Assembly: GCF_001546455.1 (NCBI RefSeq) | Contig: NZ_KQ956807.1 | Coordinates: 1 to 37,604, forward strand | Direction of reading: 5' to 3' | From: Gardnerella vaginalis | GTDB taxonomy: Bacteria > Actinomycetota > Actinomycetes > Actinomycetales > Bifidobacteriaceae | DNA length: 37,604 nt | Part shown: piece by piece, positions 1 to 7,329 of the stretch | How positions within the stretch are numbered: position 1 is the first letter of the stretch | Layout: each line of letters starts with the position of its first letter | Program-made: the position numbers and the translations under genes | Notes under the pieces: model-generated | What the model was told of the DNA's origin: nothing | The model's input: only the letters and a program-made list of their open reading frames with translations | The model's database searches: none

Positions 1-40
1 AGAAAGAGGATAAAGAAAGAGGATAAAGAAAGGAGTAAAT
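1..40 (+). repeat. 13-bp tandem repeat ahead of the LacI-type gene
   Basis: The unit AGAAAGAGGATAA occurs exactly at 1-13 and 14-26. A third, altered copy (27-40) supplies the ribosome binding site AAAGGAG (29-35), five bases before the ATG at 41. The array runs off the left edge of the window, so its full copy number is unknown. Each copy has a purine-rich core resembling a weak Shine-Dalgarno sequence. Slippage here would change the leader without touching the reading frame. Confidence 0.85.
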
Positions 41-1084
41 ATGGCGAATAATATGGATGTAAATCGAGCGGAAGAGTCTGAATCTTCAAAGCCTAAGATT
101 GCTGAATTAGCCAAAGAAGCTGGTGTTTCTCCGTCTACAATATCTAAGGTAATCAATGGTAGATCGGGAGTATCGGAAGAAACCAGAAGGCGTGTAGAAG
201 AAGTTTTGGCTAAAAGTGGTCGCGACTATTCTCTTGTTAGCACTAAAATTTCTCCAACGGTGGAGCTGCTGGTGGATTACGTTGCGAATAATGGAACCAT
301 TGAGATGATTACTTATGCATCTCGTTGGGCGCAGCGCGAAGGATTAGCGCTTACAGTTGCTCAAACCGATAATGGCAAAAAGCGCGATGAGTGTTTGCGC
401 GGAATCGTAGACAGAAATCCTTTGGGCGTTATATCGCAAATGTCGGATCTTAGCGAAAAAGATAAAGATTTTTTGCGTATGCGTAATATTCCGCTGATTA
501 TTATTGACCCAGTTTCTATTGGAAACGGCAGTGATCACACGATTTCTATTGATAATTGGACTGGCTCTTACGAGCTTACTCGTCATTTGATTAGTTTGGG
601 TCATAAGCGAATTGGCGTTATTACAGGCCCATTAAATGTTCAGTCTGGTGTTGCTCGTTTTGCTGGATACAGTGCGGCTATGGAACAAGCTGGCTTGAGT
701 GTGGATAAAGACTTAGTAAAAGAAGGAGATTATCTTCCTGAGCTTGGATACAAAATGGCTTGCAGCCTTTTGGATTTGCCTAAAGACAAGCGTCCAACTG
801 CGATTTTTGCTTGCAACGATATTACTGCAGTAAACGTTTATCGTGCAGCAAGAGAGCGAAAAATAAAATTAGGAACGGAGCTTTCGGTTGCAGGATTTGA
901 CGATGTTTATCCTGCGCAATATTTAATGCCGTCTTTAACAACTGTTAATCAGCCTTTTGATATTATGGCAAAAAATGCTGTTAGTATGATTCTTGCGATT
1001 AGAGAAGGAAGAAAAATCGAAAATCAAATGGTTCTTCCTGCACATGTTGTTATTAGAGAAAGCACTCAGCCAGTTTCTAATTAG
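41..1084 (+). CDS. LacI/GalR-family transcriptional regulator
   Basis: This is a 347-residue cytoplasmic repressor of the LacI/GalR type. Residues about 19-64 form the DNA-binding helix-turn-helix and hinge (KIAELAKEAGVSPSTISKV, then NGRSGVSEETRRRV). Residues about 68-347 are the periplasmic-binding-protein-like sugar domain, with the family patterns RHLISLGHKRIGVITGP and AIFACNDITA. Length is normal for the family. The start at 41 has AAAGGAG five bases upstream; a second ATG at 53 is less well placed. The effector cannot be read from sequence. The gene is convergent with fucO and separated from it by a shared terminator, so control of deoxysugar or propanediol metabolism is only a contextual guess. 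Confidence 0.9.
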   Translation: MANNMDVNRAEESESSKPKIAELAKEAGVSPSTISKVINGRSGVSEETRRRVEEVLAKSGRDYSLVSTKISPTVELLVDYVANNGTIEMITYASRWAQREGLALTVAQTDNGKKRDECLRGIVDRNPLGVISQMSDLSEKDKDFLRMRNIPLIIIDPVSIGNGSDHTISIDNWTGSYELTRHLISLGHKRIGVITGPLNVQSGVARFAGYSAAMEQAGLSVDKDLVKEGDYLPELGYKMACSLLDLPKDKRPTAIFACNDITAVNVYRAARERKIKLGTELSVAGFDDVYPAQYLMPSLTTVNQPFDIMAKNAVSMILAIREGRKIENQMVLPAHVVIRESTQPVSN

Positions 1085-1108
1085 GTGATTGTTTTTAATT
1101 AGGTAATT
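1074..1108 (+). repeat. 17-bp near-repeat across the regulator stop codon
   Basis: TTTCTAATTAGGTGATT (1074-1090) recurs as TTTTTAATTAGGTAATT (1092-1108) with an 18-base period and two differences. The stop codon TAG (1082-1084) lies inside the first copy. Because the period is a multiple of three, the second copy supplies another in-frame TAG at 1100-1102. Confidence 0.8.
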
Positions 1109-1152
1109 TATTAGCGACTTATGCTTATAACCGCTATAAATACCATATAAAA

Positions 1153-1202
1153 TGTGGACGCAACTTAAATCAAGAGGTAAATCAAGATAGGTTGCGTCCA
1201 CA
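1153..1202. terminator. Bidirectional hairpin between convergent regulator and fucO
   Basis: TGTGGACGCAAC (1153-1164) pairs perfectly with GTTGCGTCCACA (1191-1202), leaving a 26-base loop that itself holds a direct repeat of TAAATCAAGA. The stem sits between two converging genes. The T-run on either side is weak, so termination is inferred from position and stem strength. Confidence 0.7.
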
Positions 1203-1255
1203 AATTGTTTGTTCTAAATATTGCGTATTTATTTATTATTTTAGAAGACTACGCA

Positions 1256-1285
1256 TAGACTACATCAAGATAGACTACATCAAGC
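1256..1285 (-). repeat. 15-bp tandem duplication at the fucO stop codon
   Basis: TAGACTACATCAAG plus one base occurs at 1256-1270 and 1271-1285 with exact 15-base spacing. On the minus strand each copy ends Leu-Met-stop, so the fucO stop (1275-1277) is backed up by a second in-frame TAG 15 bases downstream. Confidence 0.85.
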
Positions 1286-2426
1286 TTGTGTAAATCTTGC
1301 GAATATCTTCCAAAGTGGCCTTGCGTGGGTTTCCTGGAGTGCAAACATCTGCCAAAGCGTCGTGGCTTAAGCCTTCAATATCTGCCTCACTAGCTCCAAC
1401 TTCGCTAATCTTAGTAGGATTTCCAAGCTTAACCGTTAAGTCGTGAACTGCCTTTACAGCAGCATTACGCACGGTTTCGAGGTCGTCGGTGTATGCGTTT
1501 GGAACGTCGAATGCGGCAGCAATATCGCGATACTTTTCGCCACTGTAATCCTTGTTATATTCCATAACAGGAGCAAGCAAAATTCCGTTTGCAACGCCAT
1601 GAGCAACGCCAAGGCGACCGCCGAGTGGGTGAGCCATGCCGTGAACCAAGCCCAAACCAACGTTGGAGTATGCCATGCCAGTTATGTAGCTTGCGTAAGC
1701 CATTTGTTCGCCTGCTGGAACGTCTCCGTCTGCGCTCTTTGCAAGGTTTTGTGCAATCATGCGAATTGTTTGCAAAGACAGGCAATCCGAAAGGCTCCAT
1801 GCACCTGGAGTAATGAAACCTTCGATTGCGTGGGTGAGTGCGTCTAAACCAGTTGCAACCTTAAGCGAGCGTGGCATGGAATCGGTGAGATCTGGGTCTA
1901 CGAATGCAACGATTGGAATATCGTGAGGGTCTACTGCAACGAACTTGCGAAGCTTTGCGGTATCGGTAACAACATAGTTGATTGTTGTTTCGGAAGCGGT
2001 TCCTGCGGTTGTTGGTACGCCAAAGATTGGTACAGAAGGATTCTTTGTATCTGCAACGCCTTCTAGAGAAAGAACATCGCCAAACTCTGGGTTGGCTACA
2101 ATAATTCCAATGCCCTTGCAGGTATCTTGTGGAGAGCCGCCGCCGAGGCCAATAAGGAAGTCTGCGCCAGATGCCTTGAACTTTTCTACACCGTCTTGAA
2201 TGCATTCAACAGGTGGATTTGGCTTTACGTTGTCAAATACTTCGTATGGAAGACCAGCGGATTCTAGAACGTCGGTAACTCTTTTAACGGTTCCCGTCTT
2301 TACAAGAACTGGATCTGTTACAACGAATGCTTTTTTAAAGCCATGTGCCTTAGCAACGTTTGGAATCTCTTTGATTGCTCCACGACCGAAGTAAGCAGTC
2401 TGATTGAAAATCATTCTATACACCAT
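1275..2426 (-). CDS. fucO: Lactaldehyde reductase, iron-dependent alcohol dehydrogenase (FucO)
   Basis: This cytoplasmic 383-residue enzyme of the group III (iron-activated) alcohol dehydrogenases would interconvert L-lactaldehyde and L-1,2-propanediol with NAD(H), as in fucose and rhamnose fermentation. Visible features are the N-terminal pattern MIFNQTAYFGRGAI, the nucleotide loop GGGSPQDT (residues 95-102), and the metal ligands Asp195, His199, His262 and His276 within TGLDALTHAIEG, LVHGMAHPLG and AHGVAN. Length matches E. coli FucO (about 383). The ATG at 2426 has AAAGGAG about eight bases upstream on the minus strand. It is monocistronic here and convergent with the LacI-type gene. A general 1,2-propanediol or 1,3-propanediol dehydrogenase is the main alternative reading. 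Confidence 0.9.
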   Translation of the reverse strand: MVYRMIFNQTAYFGRGAIKEIPNVAKAHGFKKAFVVTDPVLVKTGTVKRVTDVLESAGLPYEVFDNVKPNPPVECIQDGVEKFKASGADFLIGLGGGSPQDTCKGIGIIVANPEFGDVLSLEGVADTKNPSVPIFGVPTTAGTASETTINYVVTDTAKLRKFVAVDPHDIPIVAFVDPDLTDSMPRSLKVATGLDALTHAIEGFITPGAWSLSDCLSLQTIRMIAQNLAKSADGDVPAGEQMAYASYITGMAYSNVGLGLVHGMAHPLGGRLGVAHGVANGILLAPVMEYNKDYSGEKYRDIAAAFDVPNAYTDDLETVRNAAVKAVHDLTVKLGNPTKISEVGASEADIEGLSHDALADVCTPGNPRKATLEDIRKIYTSLM

Positions 2427-2953
2427 GCGAAAATCTCCTTTGAGTTTCTTGTTGGCTTATGCCATTTTTTGGTAGTCGATTAATATTTTACAATATTGCA
2501 TGACATTTGGCGAGTGTGTTAAATAAGTGTTTTGTTACTAAAATTAACAAATAAATAATTAAAATGAACATAAACTAACTAAATTTACGTATTTTTATTT
2601 ATTTTAGATATAAATAAGCACATTTATTAAAAATTGCTCGCATGATTTGCATTGCTTATTTTGAAGGAAAAATATTAATCATGTTAAGAAAAATTCTTTA
2701 ATTGATTGTGTTGTAGTTGCCAAATTGACTTATTTTGCATTAAATAATCTGTTTGAAACACAAATTTAAGTTTTAATACTGAGTTCTCATACTAAAGTAT
2801 GACGATTTTATATAAGAGCATTTTTATATCAAAATTTAATAGCAAAATCTTATTATTTCAATGAAAATATCAGCCCTACGCACTATAGAGAATGCGTTTT
2901 TAATCACGTAAATTTTAATTGTAAGGTAATCACAGAAGTATGTGAGGTGCAAA
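2427..2953. other. Long AT-rich divergent spacer between fucO and the exporter operon
   Basis: This 527-base spacer holds the fucO ribosome site and, towards the right, the exporter promoter (2787-2816). A small inverted repeat, AATATT-TTAC-AATATT (2482-2497), lies where fucO transcription should start and could be an operator, but it is very AT-rich. A short stem ACGCA/TGCGT followed by T residues (about 2878-2900) lies in the exporter leader. I see no convincing small gene or known RNA. Confidence 0.5.
2787..2816 (+). promoter_or_regulatory. Exporter promoter with inverted-repeat activator-type site
   Basis: The inverted repeat TCATAC-TAAA-GTATGA (2787-2802) lies 12 bases (counted from its shared 12-bp part) ahead of the -10-like TATAAG (2811-2816). 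There is no good -35 hexamer, so an activator site could replace it. The first 12 bases, TCATACTAAAGT, recur exactly in the promoter of the two-component operon (minus strand, 9911-9922), 10 bases ahead of TATAAA. Transcription would start near 2823, giving a leader of about 130 bases. Confidence 0.55.
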
Positions 2954-3781
2954 ATGAATGTTGAAAATAGTGAAGATACGCGTTTTACGCAAATGAATTA
3001 TTCTGCTAAAGAAGGTTTGATTGGCGAGACTGCGGTTGCAGCTTTACATGTTGTTAAAGATTTTGGCAAGGGTGCAGGCATTGTTCACGCTCTGCGAGAT
3101 GTTAGCGTTAGCTTCGAGCGCGGCAAGTTTACGGCGATTATGGGCCCTTCTGGTTCTGGAAAGTCAACTTTAATGCATTCTTTAGCTGGTCTTGACAGCG
3201 TTAATTCTGGAAAGGTTTTGGTTGACGGCCTAGATATTACAGGTATGAGCGATAAGCAGCTTACGCTTATGCGCCGCGAAATGGTTGGATTTATTTTCCA
3301 AAGTTTTAATCTTCTTCCAATGTTTAGCGCTGAGCAAAATATTCTTATGCCTCTTACTTTGGCAGGTAAAAAGCCAGATAAGCAATGGTTTAATACTTTG
3401 GTTAATACTCTTGGCTTGCAAGATCGCTTAAAGCATAGGCCTGCTGAGCTTTCTGGTGGTCAGCGACAACGCGTTGCAATTGCTAGAGCTTTAATCTCTA
3501 AGCCTTCCGTAGTTTTTGCAGACGAGCCTACTGGCAATCTCGATTCTGCTTCCAGCTTGGAAGTTTTGCATTTCTTGAAGAAGTCTGTAACGGAACTTGG
3601 TCAAACTGTGATTATGGTTACTCACGACGCTGTTGCAGCCTCTTACGCGGATCGAGCAATTGTGTTTGCAGATGGTCAAATCGTTGAAGACGTGCAAAAT
3701 CCTACTGCAGAAGGCATGAGCAAGATGCTTATGGAACGCAGCGAAGCTGGTATTAATAATCAGCCTAATCAATTGCAATAA
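2954..3781 (+). CDS. ABC transporter ATPase, MacB/LolD type
   Basis: This is the cytoplasmic ATPase of an exporter or mechanotransmission-type ABC system, 275 residues long. It shows Walker A GPSGSGKST (residues 64-72), Q-loop IFQSFN, signature LSGGQRQRVA, Walker B VVFADEP, D-loop TGNLDS and H-loop VTHD. All catalytic elements are intact. The first about 30 residues are an extra, non-conserved lead. I chose the ATG at 2954 because GAGG (2944-2947) stands six bases before it; a GTG at 2942 would have that site inside the gene. The stop is 17 bases before the partner permease, so the two form an operon. Related systems move lipoproteins, antimicrobial peptides or macrolides, but the substrate here is unknown. 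Confidence 0.92.
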   Translation: MNVENSEDTRFTQMNYSAKEGLIGETAVAALHVVKDFGKGAGIVHALRDVSVSFERGKFTAIMGPSGSGKSTLMHSLAGLDSVNSGKVLVDGLDITGMSDKQLTLMRREMVGFIFQSFNLLPMFSAEQNILMPLTLAGKKPDKQWFNTLVNTLGLQDRLKHRPAELSGGQRQRVAIARALISKPSVVFADEPTGNLDSASSLEVLHFLKKSVTELGQTVIMVTHDAVAASYADRAIVFADGQIVEDVQNPTAEGMSKMLMERSEAGINNQPNQLQ

Positions 3782-3798
3782 AAGGTGGTGAAGTTAGA

Positions 3799-6492
3799 AT
3801 GTGGAAAATCGCACTAAAACTTATGCGCAAAAGCGTACGCATGCTAATCGCCTCTGGAATTGCAATTCTTATAGGCAGCATGTTTATGAGCGCTACTTTG
3901 CTTTTTGCAAACAGCGTTGATGACTTGATGGTTCGCAACTCAACAGATGAATTCACTAGCGCAAATTATGCAATATCATTTAAGAATCCTAACAGTTCTC
4001 CTAGTAGTGAAATTCATTATAAAGACCTTCATTTAGACGAAATATCGAAGATGCCTGGTGTCAACGGTATTCGTAGTGATGATGCGACTGCGCTTGTAAG
4101 AGTAGAAAAAGGTGATAAATCAGTTACGAGTATCGCTTGGTCTAATGGTTTGTATGGAAATCTTCCTGTGTATAAATCAACAGAAGGTAGAGATCCGCAA
4201 GAAATAGGCGAAATCACGCTTATTAAAAGTATTGCTAAATCAATACATGTAAATATTGGCGATACTATAACTTTGGTTAAAGTAGATGACACTGGCGGAG
4301 ATAAAGAAAAATCGTACGATGTTCGTGTGGTTGGTCTTGTTGACGATGGAGAACATTCTCAAATACCATTTTCAAATCGCGGCACATATCTTGGTGGCAT
4401 AACGAACGATTTTTGTACAAAACTCAAAAATCTTAAGAATTTTGACAATCAAGTTGTGCAAAGCAAAGTGTACATGAGTATTGATGAATCTAAAATAAAC
4501 GATTTATCTCCTAAGATTAACGCTTTGCTTCCAAAGCAATTTTCTCTTATGTCTAGGCACGAAGTTGGTGTAAGAGCTGTTAGAAATGTGTCTAACGGCA
4601 CTAATTTTGTGACTATGTTTTTGCTATCTTTTGGTATTCTAGCGTTGCTTATTTCTTCGCTTGTTATAGCAAACACATTCCAAGTGCTGGTTGCTCAACG
4701 CAGACGCACTCTTGCGCTTTTGCGTGTAATCGGCGCACAATCGCACCAGCTTTATGCAGCAGTTTTGCTTGAAGCTGCAATACTTGGAGTTATTTCTGCG
4801 GCTGTTGGCGTGCTTTGCGCAATCGGATTTATGGGCGCAATTAGTAACGTGAATATTAATTCTGGACCGTTATCTAAGATTCCTTTGATTGTTTCGCTTC
4901 CAGCGGTTGTCTGGCCAATAGCAATTGGCACGATTGTAACAGTTCTTGCATCTATGAGTGCTGCTCGATCTGCTACAAAAGTAACGCCTATGGAAGCGCT
5001 ACGACCAATGGATTTGATTAAAGATAAGCGTGCAAGCATTATTCGCGCTGTTTTTGGCGTTGTGTTTATTGTTGTAGGCATTTTAGCTACGGCTTTAAGT
5101 GCTACTTCTTTAGCAAGCATGATTGCGAGGAAGTCGCCTACTGCTGGTTCTGACTCTTGGATGACTTTGCTTGGAGCAATGTTTGGTTGTGCGCTTGTTT
5201 TTATTGGTATTGTTATGACAGCCATATTCTGGATGCCGTTTGCTATGAAGGCAACTGGCGCAATCATGGCACTTTGTGGTCCTGCATCTAAGGTTGCTAA
5301 CGCAAACGTGCAACGAAACCCTAGAAGAGTTGCGGCAACTGGAACGGCTTTGCTTATTGGCGTAACGCTTGTTTCAACGGTAGTAACTGGCGCAATATGT
5401 GGTAAAGCAACTCTTAAAGGTGTTGTTGATGACCGTTACAGTGTTGACATTATTATTCAAGGCAAGAATGTTGATGAATCTTTAGCTGCCGATATTTCAA
5501 AGATTAGTGGAATAAAGAATACTGAGTTGCTTCCTGCAGTTCCTATGACTTTTAAGAACGCTAAGGGCGAAACTGAGTATGCTATTGCAGCTGGAGTTGA
5601 TAATGTAAATCAACTTAAAAATGTAATGCACACTGACCTTGATGGCGTTAATATAAACAAAGATTCTGTGCTTTTGCCTAAGTTTAATGGAGAAGGCGGA
5701 GAACCTTTTGACCTTAAAAAAGGAAACCTTAATCTGCAAGCTTACGTAGAAAAGTACAGTTCTGATGAAACAGACAGTAATAATATTACGCCATTTACTG
5801 GCATGAATACAGACTCGAGTAATAATGATAAGAGCATTACTGTAAAGCAAGTTCAGTTTAAGAAGTATAGAAATGTTAATATATATTCAAGGAATACTGC
5901 TTTTGTTAGCAAATCTTACTTCAATAATTACCTTAAGCCTACAACGCATATTTTGCTTATTTCGGTAGACTCTAGCAAAGCTAATCTTGTAGATATTGTT
6001 AAGAATATTAGAAATATTACATCTAGCTATGCGGAGGTTATGGCTGGTGGAAGCGTGTTCCAACGAGCGCAGTGGGAGAGTGCTATCGACATAATGATGA
6101 TGTTGCTTGTTGGCTTAATAGCAGTAGCTGTTGTGATTGCTTTAATAGGCGTTGCAAACACATTAAGCTTGTCTGTTATTGAGAGAACCAAAGAATCTGC
6201 AACTTTGCGCGCAATAGGCATGACAAGAGGCCAGGTTAGAAGGTCTCTTGCGTTGGAAGCAACGTTGATTTCCCTAACAAGCACTGTTTCGGGCTTGATT
6301 GTTGGAACAGCGTTTGGGTGGATTGGATCCTACATGGTATTTAGCACAATTGGCAAAGTTCCGTTTGTAGTTGATTGGACTATTTACGCGGTTCTTGCTC
6401 TAATCGCTTTGCTTGCAGCGCTTCTTTCCAGCGTTCTTCCAGCTCGTAGAGCAGTAAAGTCTTCGCCAGTAGTTGCGCTCGCGGAAGACTAA
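3799..6492 (+). CDS. FtsX-like ABC permease with two FtsX domains
   Basis: This 897-residue inner-membrane permease pairs with the upstream ATPase. It starts with a transmembrane helix (about residues 10-34) followed by a large extracytoplasmic domain (about 35-265). The first FtsX block is at about 270-400 (FLLSFGILALLISSLVIANTF, with LRVIGAQ). Two to three further helices lie at about 415-535. A second outside domain covers about 540-755, and a second FtsX block about 758-897 (IERTKESATLRAIGMTRGQ). This duplicated layout is typical of Gram-positive permeases of the BceB/DUF214 kind. AAGGTGGTG lies about 10 bases before the ATG. It ends opposite a two-component operon; the sequence does not reveal the substrate. 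Confidence 0.9.
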   Translation: MWKIALKLMRKSVRMLIASGIAILIGSMFMSATLLFANSVDDLMVRNSTDEFTSANYAISFKNPNSSPSSEIHYKDLHLDEISKMPGVNGIRSDDATALVRVEKGDKSVTSIAWSNGLYGNLPVYKSTEGRDPQEIGEITLIKSIAKSIHVNIGDTITLVKVDDTGGDKEKSYDVRVVGLVDDGEHSQIPFSNRGTYLGGITNDFCTKLKNLKNFDNQVVQSKVYMSIDESKINDLSPKINALLPKQFSLMSRHEVGVRAVRNVSNGTNFVTMFLLSFGILALLISSLVIANTFQVLVAQRRRTLALLRVIGAQSHQLYAAVLLEAAILGVISAAVGVLCAIGFMGAISNVNINSGPLSKIPLIVSLPAVVWPIAIGTIVTVLASMSAARSATKVTPMEALRPMDLIKDKRASIIRAVFGVVFIVVGILATALSATSLASMIARKSPTAGSDSWMTLLGAMFGCALVFIGIVMTAIFWMPFAMKATGAIMALCGPASKVANANVQRNPRRVAATGTALLIGVTLVSTVVTGAICGKATLKGVVDDRYSVDIIIQGKNVDESLAADISKISGIKNTELLPAVPMTFKNAKGETEYAIAAGVDNVNQLKNVMHTDLDGVNINKDSVLLPKFNGEGGEPFDLKKGNLNLQAYVEKYSSDETDSNNITPFTGMNTDSSNNDKSITVKQVQFKKYRNVNIYSRNTAFVSKSYFNNYLKPTTHILLISVDSSKANLVDIVKNIRNITSSYAEVMAGGSVFQRAQWESAIDIMMMLLVGLIAVAVVIALIGVANTLSLSVIERTKESATLRAIGMTRGQVRRSLALEATLISLTSTVSGLIVGTAFGWIGSYMVFSTIGKVPFVVDWTIYAVLALIALLAALLSSVLPARRAVKSSPVVALAED

Positions 6493-6512
6493 TCGCTAGA
6501 AACGCAAAACAA

Positions 6513-6580
6513 AATGCGGTTGCAATTTTAATCATTCAATCAAGAATTGATTAATTTGCAGCCGCATTATTTTTTATTTT
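6513..6580. terminator. Strong terminator between exporter and two-component operons
   Basis: AATGCGGTTGCAA (6513-6525) pairs with TTGCAGCCGCATT (6556-6568) through 13 pairs with one G·U, followed on the plus strand by ATTTTTTATTTT. On the minus strand the stem is followed by a T-rich run, so it can stop transcripts from both sides. A small inner stem TCAAT/ATTGA is present in the loop. Confidence 0.88.
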
Positions 6581-6591
6581 TATAAAAATGA

Positions 6592-7320
6592 TTAAACAAG
6601 ACTGTTCTCGTAAGCAAACACAACAGCTTGGACTCTGTCTCTTGCGTTGATTTTTCCCAAAATATGCGCAACATGCGTTTTAACTGTTGGCAAGCTGATA
6701 AACAGTTTATTAGCAATCTCTTGATTAGATAGTCCGTGAGCAATCTCTACAAGAACTTCGCGCTCGCGATCTGTTAAATCATTTAAGCAAGAATCGTACG
6801 TGTTTGCGCTTTGCTCGTTTTTAGTCGCAATCTCTTCTTTTGATTTTTCTTCATCGTTAGGCTTAGAGATCATTGACTCAATTAAGCGCTTTGTAGCAGT
6901 TGGAGCAATAATTGCGTTTCCTTGATACACAGTCCGTATTGAATTAAGCAATGTTTCTGGCTCTGTATCTTTAAGCAAGAATCCCGATGCGCCTGTATGA
7001 ATCGCAGCCATAACATATTCGTCTAAATCAAAAGTAGTTAAAATAATAATGCGCGTATTGGCGTTAGCATCTTCTTGCAATATTTTGCGCGTAGCTTCCA
7101 AACCGTCCATGTTAGGCATGCGCACGTCCATCAAAATAACGTCTGGATTTTCCTTTGACGCAATTTCTACAATTTCATTGCCATTTGAAGCTTGCGCAAC
7201 AACTTGCATGTCTTTTTGCGAGTTGATTACCATAGTAAATCCTGCGCGCACAAGCTCCTGATCGTCTGCAATTGCGACTCGAATTACTCCATTGTTTTCC
7301 ATGTTTTCCATATTTTCCAT
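6592..7320 (-). CDS. NarL/LuxR-family response regulator
   Basis: This cytoplasmic transcription factor has 242 residues. The receiver domain has the acidic pair Asp19-Asp20, the phosphoacceptor Asp65 (VILMDVRMP), Thr95/Thr96 and Lys117 (FLLKD), all intact. The C-terminal LuxR-type helix-turn-helix (about 178-240) reads LTDREREVLVEIAHGLSNQE, then IANKLFISLPTVKTHV. It follows the kinase stop after only nine bases, so it is the kinase's partner in one operon. The start is uncertain because three in-frame ATG codons lie in a 9-base repeat (7320, 7311, 7302) and none has a clear ribosome site; coupling to the kinase stop is likely. The shared promoter element suggests it controls the adjacent exporter and its own operon. 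Confidence 0.93.
   Translation of the reverse strand: MENMENMENNGVIRVAIADDQELVRAGFTMVINSQKDMQVVAQASNGNEIVEIASKENPDVILMDVRMPNMDGLEATRKILQEDANANTRIIILTTFDLDEYVMAAIHTGASGFLLKDTEPETLLNSIRTVYQGNAIIAPTATKRLIESMISKPNDEEKSKEEIATKNEQSANTYDSCLNDLTDREREVLVEIAHGLSNQEIANKLFISLPTVKTHVAHILGKINARDRVQAVVFAYENSLV
7294..7320 (-). repeat. Triplicated start codon repeat (ATGGAAAAC)
   Basis: On the minus strand the 9-base unit ATGGAAAA(C/T) occurs three times in a row, encoding Met-Glu-Asn repeated three times at the start of the response regulator. Each unit supplies a possible initiation codon, and slippage would keep the frame. Confidence 0.9.
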
Positions 7321-7329
7321 ACTATCAAT

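Noticed and set aside
1443-1847. Open frame of 134 codons on the plus strand inside fucO
   Set aside because: It lies wholly opposite a well-supported enzyme gene, has no ribosome site, and its Cys/Val/Trp-rich composition is that of an antisense shadow.
2482-2497. AATATT-TTAC-AATATT as a LacI-type operator for fucO
   Set aside because: LacI-family operators usually have a central CG pair; this repeat is pure A/T in very AT-rich DNA and could arise by chance.
4752-5267. 171-codon open frame on the minus strand inside the FtsX-type permease gene
   Set aside because: The hydrophobic, Thr/Ala/Ile-rich translation mirrors the membrane helices of the true gene on the other strand; no ribosome site or motif supports it.
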